A stretch of DNA of 64,000 nt from Dactylorhiza incarnata. Its lineage: Eukaryota; Streptophyta; Magnoliopsida; Asparagales; Orchidaceae. The notes below the pieces were generated by a model. It was not told the origin of the DNA. It was given only the letters and a program-made list of their open reading frames with translations, and searched no databases. The stretch covers positions 8,432,001-8,496,000 of the forward strand of contig JAWHQI010000068.1 of NCBI GenBank assembly GCA_033032865.1, given 5' to 3'. The position numbers and the translations under genes are program-made. Of this stretch, positions 23,401-35,813 are shown piece after piece. Position 1 is the first letter of the stretch. Each line of letters begins with the position of its first letter.

Positions 23401-24204
23401 AGAGGCTCATGCGTATGGATTGACCACTCACGGGTAAAGAGAAATGCGCTCTACCCTCGAGGGAGGATGAGGTAAGTCTCCCGAATTAGGAATAAATACC
23501 TAATAGAGGGGTTCACAACATAAAGCGAGTATTAAGAAGATTCGATTAAAGAATGAGAGTTTGGTCGAATATTCTTCATCTCAGGTGGGCGTACTCTCGA
23601 GAGAGGTGCGTTCATACTTATGGAACCTCCACGACCAAGCCGTTTTACTGTTTTGAAAAGTCATATCTTTTACTTTTAAAAAAGACTATTTTCGTCTTAA
23701 GGTAATTCGACATCGGGCGCTATCTTCATCATCATTTAGAACTCTAGTTATACGCATATTATCGTTCTTTATAAAACCAACTCAAAATATAACTCTGATA
23801 AAATAATAGTCCGTTCCTTATAGGTAGAAGTAATCAACAGGATCCGCGGAAATATACGACCTTAATATTTTCTAACCCAAAATATCCTGTACTACGCGCG
23901 ATAAGGTATACTTGCCTTTATCATTTGATTAGTTTGGATATAAATTATACAAAAGCTTTTCAAAACCAAAACTTGCAAAACTCTCCTTTGCTATTTAAAA
24001 ATCAATAGAATTCAGCGTCATAGCCGGGGCGTAATCGTCAATACTTTGAAAGAAGAAAAGACCATTACTTCTATCTTTCGATAGGATATCAATTAGTTTC
24101 TCGAAGTAGGAGTACCTGTGAAACTCCTCGAAAACACCCGCCTCATTCTAATCTCATCACATAAAGGTTGTGCAAACCAAAAGAAAACCCAAATTAACTC
24201 ATCA
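20459..24204 (+). repeat. 5' LTR of element G, interrupted
   Basis: Starts TGATGAGTAATAAAA and ends ACTCATCA next to the primer site. Interrupted at 20562-22001. At 22054-22510 there are repeated GTCACGCCCGTGAC and CCGTCGATCGGC motifs, then a T run and CCTAAAATAGAGG, possibly the promoter. A GT microsatellite lies at about 22754-22772. The rest to 24204 is AT-rich with no coding signal. Confidence 0.9.
20562..21996 (-). mobile_element. Solo LTR of the element A family (1435 bp)
   Basis: TGATG...CATCA ends, aligned along its length with 2951-4455 (shared CACCGGTCG, GGAACTCCCCGAAT and CGCACGGTCG stretches). It is flanked by TTTTA at 20557-20561 and 21997-22001. The uninterrupted G LTR at about 28145-28165 shows the site before insertion. 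On the minus strand the CGCACG/CGTGCG array (21720 to 21487) precedes CTATAAAAGC at 21470-21461. Confidence 0.95.
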
Positions 24205-24210
24205 AGTTTT

Positions 24211-24228
24211 TGGCGTCGTTGCAGGGGA
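24211..24228 (+). promoter_or_regulatory. Primer-binding site of element G, degenerate tRNA-Asp type
   Basis: TGGCGTCGTTGCAGGGGA differs from the perfect tRNA-Asp site of element A at two positions and lies 6 bases inside the LTR end. Confidence 0.88.
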
Positions 24229-24354
24229 TCATTGTCGTTATTTTGAAAAAGAAATAACTATTAATTTCATTATATATATATTTACAAAAAAAAACATAGA
24301 AAGAAAAAAATAGAAAAAGCCAAAACAAAAAAAAATATTTTTTATTATTAGTAT

Positions 24355-26018
24355 ATGACCCGAGGATACCCCTCAGACGACTCAAACATTCCTTTTGACC
24401 CTGAAATCGAGCGCACCATTCATGAGCGCCTCTAATTTCGTGATCAAAACTTACTCGAGTTTCCCAAAGAGTCCACGGAGATACTTACACTGAAGTTATG
24501 ACCGATCAAATTCCAGATGCGGCCCCGCCTCGGACCATGGCATATTATGCCAGCCCAAATTTGGAGGATACCAGATCGAGTATTACACGCCCAACAGTGG
24601 CTAATAATAATTTTGAAATAAAATCTAGCATCATTCAAATGGTACAACAGTCAGTCCAATTTGATGATTTGCCCGACGAGGATCCGAATTTACATTTTTC
24701 AAACTTTTTGGAAATTAGCGATACTTTCAAGATTAATGGTGTTACCGATGACGCTATTCGTCTACGCTTATTTCCATTTTCACTGCGGACAAAGGCCAAG
24801 GCGTGGTTAAGTTCTCTCCCTAGAGGATCCATAACTACATGGGCCCAATTGACGGAGAAATTTCAAACAAAGTATTTTCACCCATCTAAAACCGCTAAAC
24901 TACGCGCATATATCGCCTCTTTCATTCAATACGATTCCAAGTCTCTCTATGAGACTTGGGAGCATTTTAAAGATTTCTTGCGTATATGTCCTCATCACGC
25001 GCTGCTGTCCTGGCTGCAGGTCCAGACGTTCTATAATGGTTTAAATTTCTCAATGCGACATATGATCGATGCACCCACCAGGGGAACATAACAACAAAAC
25101 CCCGGAGGCCACTCAGCTCTGTTCGAAGAAATGACCATGAACGGCTATCAATATAATGCGCCTAGATCGCGCTCTAATAAACCAACTGGGATATATGAAG
25201 TGGATGCCACTTCTTACTTAGCCTCTCAAGTCAAAAGGTTAAGTAAGTAAGTGGCAGAGATGACTACTTCCTCCTCCGCTCCTGCTTGGCCTCCAATTAA
25301 TAATAATAATTATGTCGAAGAAACTATAGATTACTTAGGCAACCCCGCTCGGCCCACCTTCAACCCTAATAATAATCCGTATAAGAATAATTACAATTTG
25401 GGTTGGAGGAACCACCCAAACTTCTCCTGGAGCAATCCTAACAATGCTCAGAGGCCCCCAAATGTGAATCCGCAAGGATTTCCATAAGAATTTCCACCCG
25501 GATTCCAGCCTCCTCCTCCAAAACCTTCTCCGCTCGAAGACATTTTTGCTAAATACATTGTGTACACCGAGTCAAATATTTGGAATATTACCGGGTCGAT
25601 TAAAAACTTGGAAAATCAAGTTGGGCAGCCTGCAAAGATGGTCTCCGAGCGGCCGTATGGAGCTCTACCAGGGAACACGGAGCCGAACACCAGAGAAACT
25701 GCCAATGCCATAAAACTTCGTAGAGGCAAGGAGGTAACCTCCCCAAAATGGGTTGAGCCTAAGGTACCTATTTCGACACCGACCCCTACACCCTCTTCTT
25801 CGATAGATAATTCATCGAGTATTCCGACTGTGCCAAACATTTTTAGCACATCTCTTCCTTATCCCTCGAAAATAAACAATGAGCGAAAAGACGAGCAATA
25901 TACAAAATTCTTAAAATTTTTTAAACGAATTCAAATAGACGTTCCTTTCTGCGAGGCACTCTCCCAAATGCCGAAATACACGAAATTTCTTAAAGAGTTG
26001 TTTTCTAATAAAAAGTGA
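24355..26018 (+). pseudogene. gag: Gag of element G, broken, without a zinc knuckle
   Basis: Opens at ATG 24355 with DPEIERTIHERL, which parallels the DPEIERTLRARL of element A. After a frameshift, 24498-25091 carries the core (RLRLFPFSLRTKAKAWLSSL). Stops at 25089-25091, near 25248, 25485-25487 and 26016-26018 split the rest. The C-terminal part is Asn/Pro-rich and holds GALPGNTEPN, the Athila gag-protease linker. No CX2CX4HX4C knuckle is found, unlike element A; the place where it would fit (around 25245-25330) looks shortened. Packaging would need another protein or a different RNA-binding surface. Confidence 0.85.
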
Positions 26019-26030
26019 CTCGAAGATGTT

Positions 26031-26531
26031 TTGCGTGTTTCCCTTAATGCGGACTGCTCGGCTGTTCTCCTTAACAAATTGCCACCAAAACTGAACGACC
26101 CGAGACATTTCTCCATCCCATGCCTCTTCAGCAATATGCTAATAAAGTACGCTCTCGCGAACTTGGGCGCCAGCATCAATTTGATGCCTTTTTCTCTTTT
26201 CGACAAAATCGATCTAAGCATTCCAAACCCAAAAAAAATGAGTATTCAACTCATGGATAACTCGATAAAGTACCCAATAGGGGTAGTGGAGGATGTTCTG
26301 GTCCAGGTAGACATGTTTATCTTCCCGGTAGACTTCATCATCCTCGACATAGAGAAGGATGCTGAGGTGCCTATCATCTCCAGTCGCCCCTTCCTCGCCA
26401 ACTTCCGTGCGCTAATTGATGTCAGTAATGATCTACTCCTCCTTCAGGTTGGAGATGATGAAGTTACTCTGCGCATTAATCCCTCATTGCATCACTCCCT
26501 ATCAAACGATGATCCATGTTCATTAGTTTAG
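26031..26531 (+). pseudogene. Retropepsin-like domain of element G
   Basis: ALANLGASINLMPFSLF is the Athila-type active site, normally D-L-G-A-S, here with Asn in place of the catalytic Asp. Following blocks (PIGVVEDVLVQVDMFIFPVDF; PIISSRPFLAN) match the rest of the fold. It is 166 residues and ends in a stop at 26529-26531, followed directly by the post-integrase-like signature. With Asn at the active site it should be inactive. Confidence 0.85.
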
Positions 26532-28055
26532 TCAAGCTACGCGACGGTAAACAAAGCGCTTGTGGGAGGCACCCCATATTTATCTAATATTTTATTATGC
26601 TTTGTTCTTTTTACATGTTTTTGTAGGGTTTCTTTTGGCCCCGCCAACTTTAATTCAGGGAAGCCTTTTTTTACTCCCTTTTTATTTTTGTAGATACTGT
26701 ATTTTCATTCTCCCTTCTTCATACTTAAATTACAACATTGAGGATAATGTTGGGTTTTAAGTATGAGTGTGTTTTTCCCCGTTTCAAATAAATTAAAAAA
26801 AAAATTATCTAAAAAAACAAAAACAAAAATACGCTTATAAATATAGGTTTTTTTTAATTTATGTAAATATGCGTTTTTATACTTTATGTAAATATACGTT
26901 CTTTTTACTTTATATAAATATACGCTTGTTTATATTTACAAAAATAAAATAAAATACATGTTTGTTTCTACTTTTTTGTCTATATAGTATATTGAGTAGT
27001 ACCAAAATAAAACAAAACATAAAAAAACCCCTACTTTACTTTTATTCTTAAAGCATTTAGTTTCGAGAATATCTATTTGTGGCTTTTCATAATCGCTAGT
27101 TTTACTATTTGTTTGTTTATCTAAGATCGATAGATTTAAACGTTCGGAGTTAAGTTTTAAAAAATATCTTGTGTTTCTAATTTAAATAGAGGCTTTGTTT
27201 ACAAGCACTACTTCTACTAGCTAAAATAGAGGCCTATGTATTATGTTGGCAAAAACAACTTTAGACCACAATTATCCCTACTTTATGTCTTTAGGAATCT
27301 AGGAATATTCAAATTACTAAGGTTACTCTCAAAACTTTATTTATTATTCAAGAATTTCTCTTGAAAACCCCCTGTATGCACTAATTTAGCTTGGCAAAAA
27401 AAAAATAGAAGAAGAAAAAGATCTTATGTCAATGGGAATAAGAATTCATTCCGTAAACATAGGCACCCAATAAAATTATAAAAGATCTTATGTCAATGGG
27501 AATAAGATTTCGTTCCATAAACCTAAGCATTTGGTTAATAAATACAAAAGAAAAAAAAAGTTTTCCCACATAAACCAATGCGAGCTCAACAAAATAGAAA
27601 AACAACTAAAAAGGAGGGGTGAGAGGATAAAATCAATCACCCCTAATTCAAGTACTCTTCTTTTTGTCATAGTTTTCTGCTCCATTTTCCCTTAGCCAAT
27701 TTATCATATCTAGTTTTAATTCAAAAAATCATTTGAGATCATAATTAGTAACTTGTATTTTTCCTTCACATTTCTTTAAATAAAGGTTCTTATAATTTTG
27801 ATCTAATCTTGTTTACTAATGATTGCAATTTTGCTTGCTATTTGGTTAATTAAGAAGACTTTTGGCTAAGAAATTTCTTTATACTTAAATCATTTGCATA
27901 ATTTAGGACTTAACTCTTATTAATCCGAATTTTTATTTTCCAGTCTCTTATGATTAAATAAAACGATAGCAAAAAAAATTAGAACTTATGTTAATCCCAT
28001 ATGGATCTCTCTTACTTTACCTCTAGAATAGCAAAAGCTTATGTATGGGGGTATT
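26532..28055 (+). other. 3' non-coding tail of element G
   Basis: Starts with the GTAAACAAAGCGCTTGTGGG stretch that in Athila elements follows integrase. Contains ACATTGAGGATAATGTTGGG at 26724-26743, a mark of the Athila 3' region. The rest is AT-rich without open frames of interest and ends in a G-run polypurine stretch (about 28043-28052) before the 3' LTR. Confidence 0.7.
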
Positions 28056-28745
28056 TGGTGAGTAATAAAATACACGTATTTGTAGAATAGTTTTTAGTAT
28101 AAATTTAAGTAATATTTTAAATATTTTATGTAAATTAATGAATAAATTGTTTGTTTTATTATTTTCCTTACTAACTTAGTTTTTTTTTCGGTTTTTTGGC
28201 ATTTGGCATTTTTTTGTTAAGTCACGCCCGTGACCAAGGGTGTGTAAGCTTAAAATGCCAATTTACAGCTCGATAGACATCCCGTCACGTCGATCGACTT
28301 GCGGTCCCGTCGATCGGCTTGCTGTCCCGTCGATATACATGGTCATGCCCGTGTTCACTTCCTGCCCCGTCGATCGGCACCTGCTCCCATCGATTTTTGC
28401 AAAGTCACGCCCGTGACCAAGGCCGTGACCCATCAAATCCTTCGAAAAGCCAGCGTACACACCAGCCGTCATGCCCCAGTTGAACCAGATGTGTGCCGCC
28501 CAAGGTCACGTCCGTGACACCTTAAGTCACGGCCGTGTGTAGCCATTTTCCTGGTCAAAAGCTTCCAGAAGGCGGTCGAGCCTATCCATCTAGCACGCGC
28601 AGAAGTCACACCCTCGGTCACGCCCGTGATCGAGGGCGTGTAAAAATATTTTTTTTCCTAAAATAGAGGGGCTCGGCTGAAGCAATTCCATCTAGATTTT
28701 GAGAGTGTTTTAGTGTTTTTTTAAATTGTTTTGAGCGAATGTGAG

Positions 28746-28750
28746 TTCCT
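28746..28750 (+). repeat. Target duplication TTCCT of element E, left copy
   Basis: TTCCT also at 36879-36883. The empty site is seen in the other G LTR near 22626-22635. Confidence 0.93.
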
Positions 28751-29818
28751 TGTTGGATCGGTCGGCGCCCTTAGAGGGGGGTGAATAAGGGTTTTCAAAA
28801 ACTTTAGATTATATTTATTAAACTTTGAATGATTGCAAGATTAAAGACATGAAATAAGTTAAGTAAAACAAAAAGAGAGACAAGCTTTATTAATGATAAA
28901 TAAGTTTTACAAAACTTGATCTCGATGACGCTAGAGATCGGAGGCGAATAATAAAAAAGATCTTTTTGTTTTCTATCCCGACTCGCTTCCCCATGAACCG
29001 GTGGCCCTAGCCTTATCCACCCCAGATTCGGCCTCAAGCCGCTCTAGCCAATCCTTCCCCGGATGTGGCCTCGAGCACCCTCTAGAACTAGCCTAGATCT
29101 AGTCGCCAACATGAGGCGAATTTCATCCCTAAGTCTACCCCAGACCTAGTAGCCAACACGAGGCGATTTCACTACCATTTACAATGAAGAAAGAGAAATA
29201 AAATAATAAAACCTCCCTTAAGATGAACTTCTGAAGTCGGGGACGAAGATCCGCTGTAGAATCAGCGTTTGTCGAAGCGGACTTCGTTTGGATTCGGCGT
29301 GATGGAATTCTCCTTCAGAAATTGGCAGAGCTTCGCTGGGACCTCAAATTTCGGCTAAGACAAGCCTCTGGAATTCTAGTACTCTCTCTCTGAGGTGTAT
29401 GCAATGGGTGTTCGAAAACAAGAGGAGATGGGGTCCTTTTATAGCCCAAGCGCTACCGCCGGCGCTAGCCCTGATTAGGAAAGATTTTGCGCGGCAGGAT
29501 CTCTCATCCGCGGCAATATTTTACTCTATGCCTTTTGTGCGCCATGCTACCGCCAGTGCTAGTAGCTACCGCCGGGCGCTAGCTCTTTCTAAAAACAATG
29601 CAGGAATCGCGCTAATCATCGCTAGCGCTGGGCGCTATCGCTACCGCCGGCGCTAGTGAGCCTTTTCGAATTTTGGCCTCAATTTTGGGGGCAGTCATCA
29701 TGAGTACTCCTTGAGTCATATGGACTATGTTAACCTGCACACTTGAACAGACAAGATCAAATACACATAGGATTTGTTATTCTCAAACCTAGGAGATGCG
29801 AAAGACCATGTTCCAACA
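28751..29818 (-). repeat. 3' LTR of element E (1068 bp)
   Basis: TGTTGGATCG...TTCCAACA on the plus strand, next to AACTCCCCCTTTT (polypurine tract on the minus strand). CTACCGCCGGCGCTAG-type palindromes lie at 29446-29660, and minus-strand CTATAAAAGG at about 29444-29435. Confidence 0.93.
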
Positions 29819-31938
29819 AACTCCCCCTTTTGATAATAACAAATCCATTAATGATAAATCAAAGGATTAATAGATAAGCATGATGCGACTATACTTGTGT
29901 GTGTGTGAGAGTGATGACTTTAGGATAATTATTGATTTTAGCATTTAGAATTGCTCCCCCTAAATACATGCTCCCCCTAAGTGAGTGCTTCCCTAATATG
30001 TAAGCTATGATCTGAATTTGTCATGTTGGGTTTATGATAGCGGGTTATAGTTATCATGTTAGTTCTCCCCCTTTGTTATTAGCAAAAGTGGGTAGGGAAA
30101 CAAAGCACCAAAGAATTTGTAAATAGAAGAGAAGGCATGATCGAGCTTTTTAAGTAAATGATAAGGAGTTATAGAATTGTTTTTCATTGAAATAGATCAG
30201 AGTTATGAGCATTACAAAATTTTCAGAGTTTGTAGCATAAAAGATTTTTATGTTTGAAGTAACCAATAAAAAGTGTTCCAAGTAAATCTATCACGTAATG
30301 AAAGATAGGTATTCTGAAGAATAAGTGATGATGCAAAGAGTACAAGATATTAAGTAAGCATGGAAAGCGCAAGGTAAAACACTTATATGGTTAAGATGCG
30401 GAAGACTTATAGTAATACAAAAACATCAAATAGTAATGATACTCCAAAAAAATATGAGTTAAAGATCACAAAAGATGATGTTTTTGTAAATCATTTTGCA
30501 GTTAGATCTTTAAATTTAATAATAATCAAGCATGAAATAATGTTTATCAAAAAAGAGATTACCACAATGTTACTTTAATTCATAATTTCAAAAACATACA
30601 AAACATTGTAGAACACATGCTAGGTTATCTAGTGCATTTCATAAATAAAAAGTAATATAGAATTAGCATTAGGATCCAATACTCATGAGAAGAAGTGTTA
30701 TGGAAGATAATGATGTGCACAAAAGTGTATGTTTGAGTAATGTAGACAAATGTTTTAATCAAAAATACAAGATATATATAAAGTACGAGCACAATAAAAC
30801 ACAAATAAGATTACTTCCACACACTTTAATGCACAATAAAAAGTTCAACTACCAAGGTGCTCTACACACACAATGCTCATCAAGACTTATCAGGGTGCAA
30901 AGTAGTGCTTGGGGGATCACATATTGAAATTTAAGATTGAAACTAGTGATCCGGTGTACTTAAGAGTAAGTGGTTTTTCTTATTTTTGAAAGAAGGATTT
31001 GATTTGCACAAGACACTTTACTATTCTTTCCAAGGTGCTCAACCTCACAATGCTTATTAAGACTTATCAGGAGGTTCAAGTAGTGCTTGGTGGAGTTATC
31101 TTTGTCATTTATTTTATAATTTTGTTTTGTACAAAGTTCTCCGAATACACTTGTTTTGCAAATCAATAGATTTTATGAAAAAACATAACCACTTTTCTTA
31201 ATTTTTAAGAGTTCAAAATAGGGAGTGTAGGTAAGATACTTGTGCAATTTTAATCCATTGTACTAAAACAAAACATACACAAGCATTCTTTAGATTAAAC
31301 ACATATGTAGACAATGCCAAAAAAGTGAGTGAATAAATATCATTATCAAACATAAAACATTTCTCATACTTAGAGGCATGCTAAGCTTGATCCTACACAA
31401 CTTTTAAACTATAATTGATGCACATTGGAATAGATATATTAAAGCATGAAGAAAGACAATGTCCAAAGTAGTTTGAAAAGATAAATTGCAACATTGTAGA
31501 ATTTCTAAATAGTAGATTAAATCATGCTTCATTTTTCACAAAAAATCATAGAGTTTTTTTGATAGTTTTAAAGTTTTATATTTTTGTATTTGATTTTAGC
31601 AAATAAAAGCATATTTTTGTAATTTTGGTTTTTGGAGTTTTGTATTTGATTTTTCAAAAAATAAAGAAACACAGAGGTGCAAAACTAAGCAGAAAATATA
31701 GATTTATATATTTTAATGGATTTTTAGAAAATTAAAAAATACAGAAAAATGAACATGGACGCTAGCGCCTGCGGTAGCGCTAGCGCGGGAGACAGTAAGT
31801 GATTTTTGAATAATTTGAAAATTTTGATTGTTGATTGTTGATTAGGTGTCCCAATAGTAGTTTCATGCTGAAAGTGCAGATTTTTAGGAGATGTTTTTGA
31901 TGGTTAAAAGTGAAGAAGCTTGTATTTGTGAGCATGTT
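29819..31938 (-). other. Non-coding 3' region of element E with multiple polypurine tracts
   Basis: AT-rich, with no coding domain. G-rich tracts on the minus strand occur at the LTR edge and again near 29955, 29970 and 30065 (CTCCCCCT on the plus strand). A roughly 55-base direct repeat occurs at about 30860-30912 and 31032-31095. Much of it is shared with element F (39603-40540). Confidence 0.75.
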
Positions 31939-33010
31939 TTAACTTGTAAGATCTAGCACACCTAACTCAAGTCGTAATAAACGAAATCGTGCATCGGGAA
32001 GAGGTTTAGTGAATATGTCAGCGAGTTGAGAGTCTGTCCCAATGAAGCTTACTTTTACATTTTCTTTCTTAATGTGATCCCTAATGAAATGATGACGAAC
32101 GTCGATGTGTTTGGATCTAGAATGGTGTGCTGGATTATATGTGAGGTCTATTGCACTTTTGTTGTCACATTTAAGATCTATGTTTTTGAGATGAAATCCA
32201 AAGTCCTCTAGTGTTTGGTTCATCCATAACGCTTGTGCACAACAACTACCAAGTGCGATAAATTCGGCCTCCGTGGTGGAGAGTGCAACCGAAGATTGTT
32301 TTCTACTAGACCATGCAACTAAAGAGGGCCCTAAGAAGTGACACGTACCGCTAGTGCTTTTTCTATCTAGTGAGCACCCGGCGTAGTCTGAATCGGAATA
32401 GCCGTGGAGTGTGAAAGAGTCATTATGTGGGTACCATAATCCTAGTTTAGATGACCCTATTAGATAACGAAAAATACGTTTTACCGCTTTTAAATGAGAT
32501 TCTTTTGGATCGGCTTGAATGCGAGCACATAAACATACGACAAACATTATATCTGGTCTAGATGCACATAAATAAAGAAGAGAACCTATCATTCCTCTAT
32601 ATAGCGTTTGATCAATAGAAATTCCAGATTCATCTTTTCCTAGTTTTAAAGAAGCACTCATAGGAGTAGAAGCTTGTTTAAGATTTTCAAATCCAAATCG
32701 TTTAAGCATATCGTGAACATATTTTGATTGACACAGAAAAATACCATCAGTTCTTTGTGAAATTTGAAAACAAAGAAAATATGATAGTTCTCCTACAAGA
32801 CTCATTTCAAATTCATTTTTCATTATTTAGACTACTTCATTACACAACTCTTCATTAGTGGCTCCAAAAATGATGTCGTCAACATATATTTGTAGAATAA
32901 TTAATTCGTTATTTTTATGCTTAATGAAGAGTGTGTTGTCTCCACTTACCATAACATAACCGTGCTCTAACAAAAACGATGTAAGACGATCATACCAGGC
33001 ACGGGGTGCT
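31939..33010 (-). pseudogene. RT C-terminal half and RNase H of element E
   Basis: The catalytic IYVDDIIFGAT lies near 32895-32860. A TAA just before 32823 breaks the chain. The frame 32823-31939 then gives the RT end (YLCASRPDIMF) and RNase H with SDSDYAGCSLDRKSTSG, the VALSTTEAEFIAL box, LKCDNKSAIDL and the terminal LADIFTKPLP. Catalytic acids of RNase H appear intact over 294 residues. Joined to the N-terminal RT by a 1-base frameshift at about 33030. Confidence 0.93.
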
Positions 33011-33014
33011 TGTT

Positions 33015-33836
33015 TTAAACCATAAAGCGGTTTTCTAATTTGTAAACATGATTTGGAAATCTTTCATTTATGAAACCGGGGGGTTGTTCTACATAAACTT
33101 CTTCTTTAATAAACCCGTTTAAAAAGGCACTTTTAACATCCATTTGAAATAATTTTATTCTTTTAAAACTCGCAAACGCCAAAAATATTCGTATAGATTC
33201 TAAGCGAGCTACGAGTGCAAAAGTTTCTTCAAAATCTACACCCTCTATTTGTGAATAGCCTTGAGCAACTAAGCGTGCTTTATTTCTCACAATCCTAGAT
33301 TCACCATCTAGCTTATTTTTAAAAATCCATTTTACGCTAATAATTGGATGATTAGATGGTCTTTCTACTAAATTCCAAACTTTATTTCTTTCAAATTGTC
33401 CTAACTCTTCATTCATTGCCAAAAATTCGTCATTTAAAGCGGTGGAAACGTTTTTAGGTTCAATTTCAGACACAAAGAAAATATTTGAAAATGTTTCATG
33501 AAGAGAGGACCGAGTTCTTACCCCAGTAGAAGGTTCCCCAATGACTAGCTCCTTTGGATGATTTTTGGAGAAGTTTAGAATGCTTGGAGGTACATATTCA
33601 TCTTCTTTTGACTTCTCCTCCTCTTCTTTGGACGGTTCTTCTTCGTCGTGCTCCAAGGATGGCAAAGGTTCATCATCGGTACCTGTAGGGAGCTTCTCCA
33701 CTGTACCAACTCCCATGATCCTTCCTTTACCGTTATCGCCAAACGTCACTATTCCTCCTTTCTTCTTTTCTAGGCTGAGGAATTTTGCTTTATTGCCGGT
33801 CATGTGTTTGGAGCAGCCTGAGTCCAAATACAACAC
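33015..33836 (-). pseudogene. Protease start fused in frame to RT N-terminus (integrase deleted)
   Basis: A 273-residue frame opening with [13 protein letters not shown], the copia protease active site (D-S-G kept). After about 45 residues, at [14 protein letters not shown], it jumps to the acidic linker that normally follows integrase. RT begins with [31 protein letters not shown] and [11 protein letters not shown]. The rest of the protease, the zinc region and the whole integrase core are absent, yet the frame stays open. A frameshift ends it before [13 protein letters not shown] sequence. Confidence 0.9.
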
Positions 33837-33866
33837 GTCTTCTGTTTCCTTAGCCTTCCTGCAAAT

Positions 33867-35755
33867 CTAGAAAGAGGATGAGAGTAAAGACCCAGATACC
33901 CAAGATGTACCACCCATAGAGTAAGTGGATTTCTTAGGTGCCCAGATTTGTTTTAATGATCGTTGATTTATTATATTCCTGCAAGAGCCAGACGTGTGTC
34001 CAAATTTAAGACAATTAGCACACGAAATAAAGGGGGTTGAGACCCTTTTCTGAGTTCCCACGTTTCCCTTGCTGGATGATGTTTGTACATTAGAAAAGCT
34101 AGAAGAATTTTTAACTTTAGAGCTACCGCCGGCGTTAGTATCTAGCATCGGGCGGTAGTGTTCACTTTTATATCCGAGTCCAATTTTTCCAGACCCAAAG
34201 CATTGATTACCCAGAAGCATATCCAGGGATTTTTGACCATTCCCGAATTTGGTTATGGCTAAATTGAGATTTTGATTTTGTTTTTTAAGAGATGTATTTT
34301 CTTGAACAATCATAACACATTTGTTTTCAAATCCTTTTTTGTTCTTTTCAATTTGTAATAAAGAAGTTTTCAATTTTCTCTCTAAGTCCCCTTTTTCTTT
34401 TGCAATGATTTTGTTTTGTGAAAGGGCATTAGAGAGAGAAACTTCAAGTTCTTTTATCATAAATAAAGAGTGCTCACATTCTTGACATGAAACTTTTCAT
34501 TATTCAAGAGAGACTAATTTATTTGTGAGCTTACGATTTTATTTTATAATAGATTCATTTTCATGATTTAATAACACTAATTTATCATAAAGTTCTTCAA
34601 AGGTAGGAGGAGATACCTCAGTGTCGCTAAGAACACTGGTGTCGTCATCGTCGCTTTTGGCCATTAAGCACAAGTTTGCTTCCTCCTCGCTACTTGACTC
34701 AGAGCCGTTTGACTCTTCAGAGGAAGAGTCATCCCAAGTGGCGGCCTTCAGCACTTTCTTCTTTTCTTTTGCTTTCTTTTGTTCTTTCCGTTCCTTTTGG
34801 TATTTTGGGCACTGGCCCCGAATGTGCCTGGTTTTTCTGCAGTGATAGCATTCGGGAGGCGGCCTTTCTTCTTCGTCATCGCTTCCTTTTTCTTTCTTTG
34901 ATGAAGAGGAGGATCCCTTTCGTCGAGTATCTTTTTGGAAGAATTTTCGGAATGTGTTCCTTCTCTCTGGATTTCTGATGAACTTCTTGAAATTCTTCAC
35001 TAGGAGTCCTTCTTCATCATCATCGTCCTCTTCGATGCACTCCTTTTTTGATGTCAGCGCCAATGCCTTTTTCTTCGGCTCCTTGTTGTATTCGTCATGT
35101 TGAATTTTTAGTTCTACCTCATGGGTTTTGAGATTCCCAATGAGATTCTCGATCTGGAGCGTTCTTAAGTTGTGCGACTCCGAGATGGCTGTCACCTTCG
35201 GATTGAACCTTGGAGGTAAGGAACGAAGAATTTTCCTCACCAAGTCCCCGTCGGAGTAGGTCTTTCCAAGCGCCTTTGATGCGTTGACAATCTTTGTGAT
35301 GCGAGTGTACATTAAGTTGATGTCCTCTTCCGTGTCCAACCTGAATTTTTCGTATTCAGATTCTAGATGAAACAGCTTGGCATCTTTCACCTGCGATGTA
35401 CCTTCGTGAGTAACTTCCAATTGATTCCAAATATCATAAGCAGTTGTGCATGCAGAAATTCTATTAAACTCAGTCCTATTTAAAGCGCAATATAAAGCGT
35501 TCATTGCTTTATCATTATTTTACACCTTAGTTTATCGTTGTCATCCCATTTATCTTTAGGTTTTGCTAATGTCGCCTGTCCTACTATAGTTGTAGGTGGA
35601 GAGTACCGTACTTCTACCATGTTCCATACTTCTACATCCATGGTCATAAGAAAACACATCATTCGATTTTTCCAGTAGTTAAAATCTGACCCAGTAAAGA
35701 GAGGTGGTCGACTAACCCCTTGACCCTCAGGAAAAGCGCGATCATGAGATGCCAT
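33867..35755 (-). pseudogene. gag: Long Sirevirus-like gag of element E
   Basis: Starts at 35755 (MASHDRAFPEGQG) with a YWKNRM motif, and shifts frame near 35504. It continues as 321 residues of gag core (ALYCALNRTEFNRI; LRSLPPRFNPKVTAI), a Lys-rich segment and a CX2CX4HX4C knuckle (CYHCRKTRHIRGQC). An acidic Ser/Glu/Asp stretch follows. After a stop, 34460-33867 is a predicted coiled coil with a second CX2CX4HX4C knuckle (CANCLKFGHTSGSC). Stops near 34539, 34490 and 33867 break it. Length and layout match Sirevirus gag, whose tail can bind host proteins. Confidence 0.9.
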
Positions 35756-35792
35756 TGTTCCCGGTTGTTAAGCTGATTGGAACAAAACTGCT

Positions 35793-35804
35793 CTGATACC
35801 ACTT
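35793..35804 (-). promoter_or_regulatory. Primer-binding site of element E, initiator tRNA-Met type
   Basis: The plus strand reads GCTCTGATACCA a few bases left of the LTR edge at 35814, so the minus strand is TGGTATCAGAGC. The exact start may be off by one or two bases. Confidence 0.88.
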
Positions 35805-35813
35805 GTTGGATCG

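Noticed and set aside
33565..34978. Plus-strand Ser-rich frames of 74-101 residues
   Set aside because: Antisense shadows of the acidic Glu/Asp/Ser regions of element E gag and linker.
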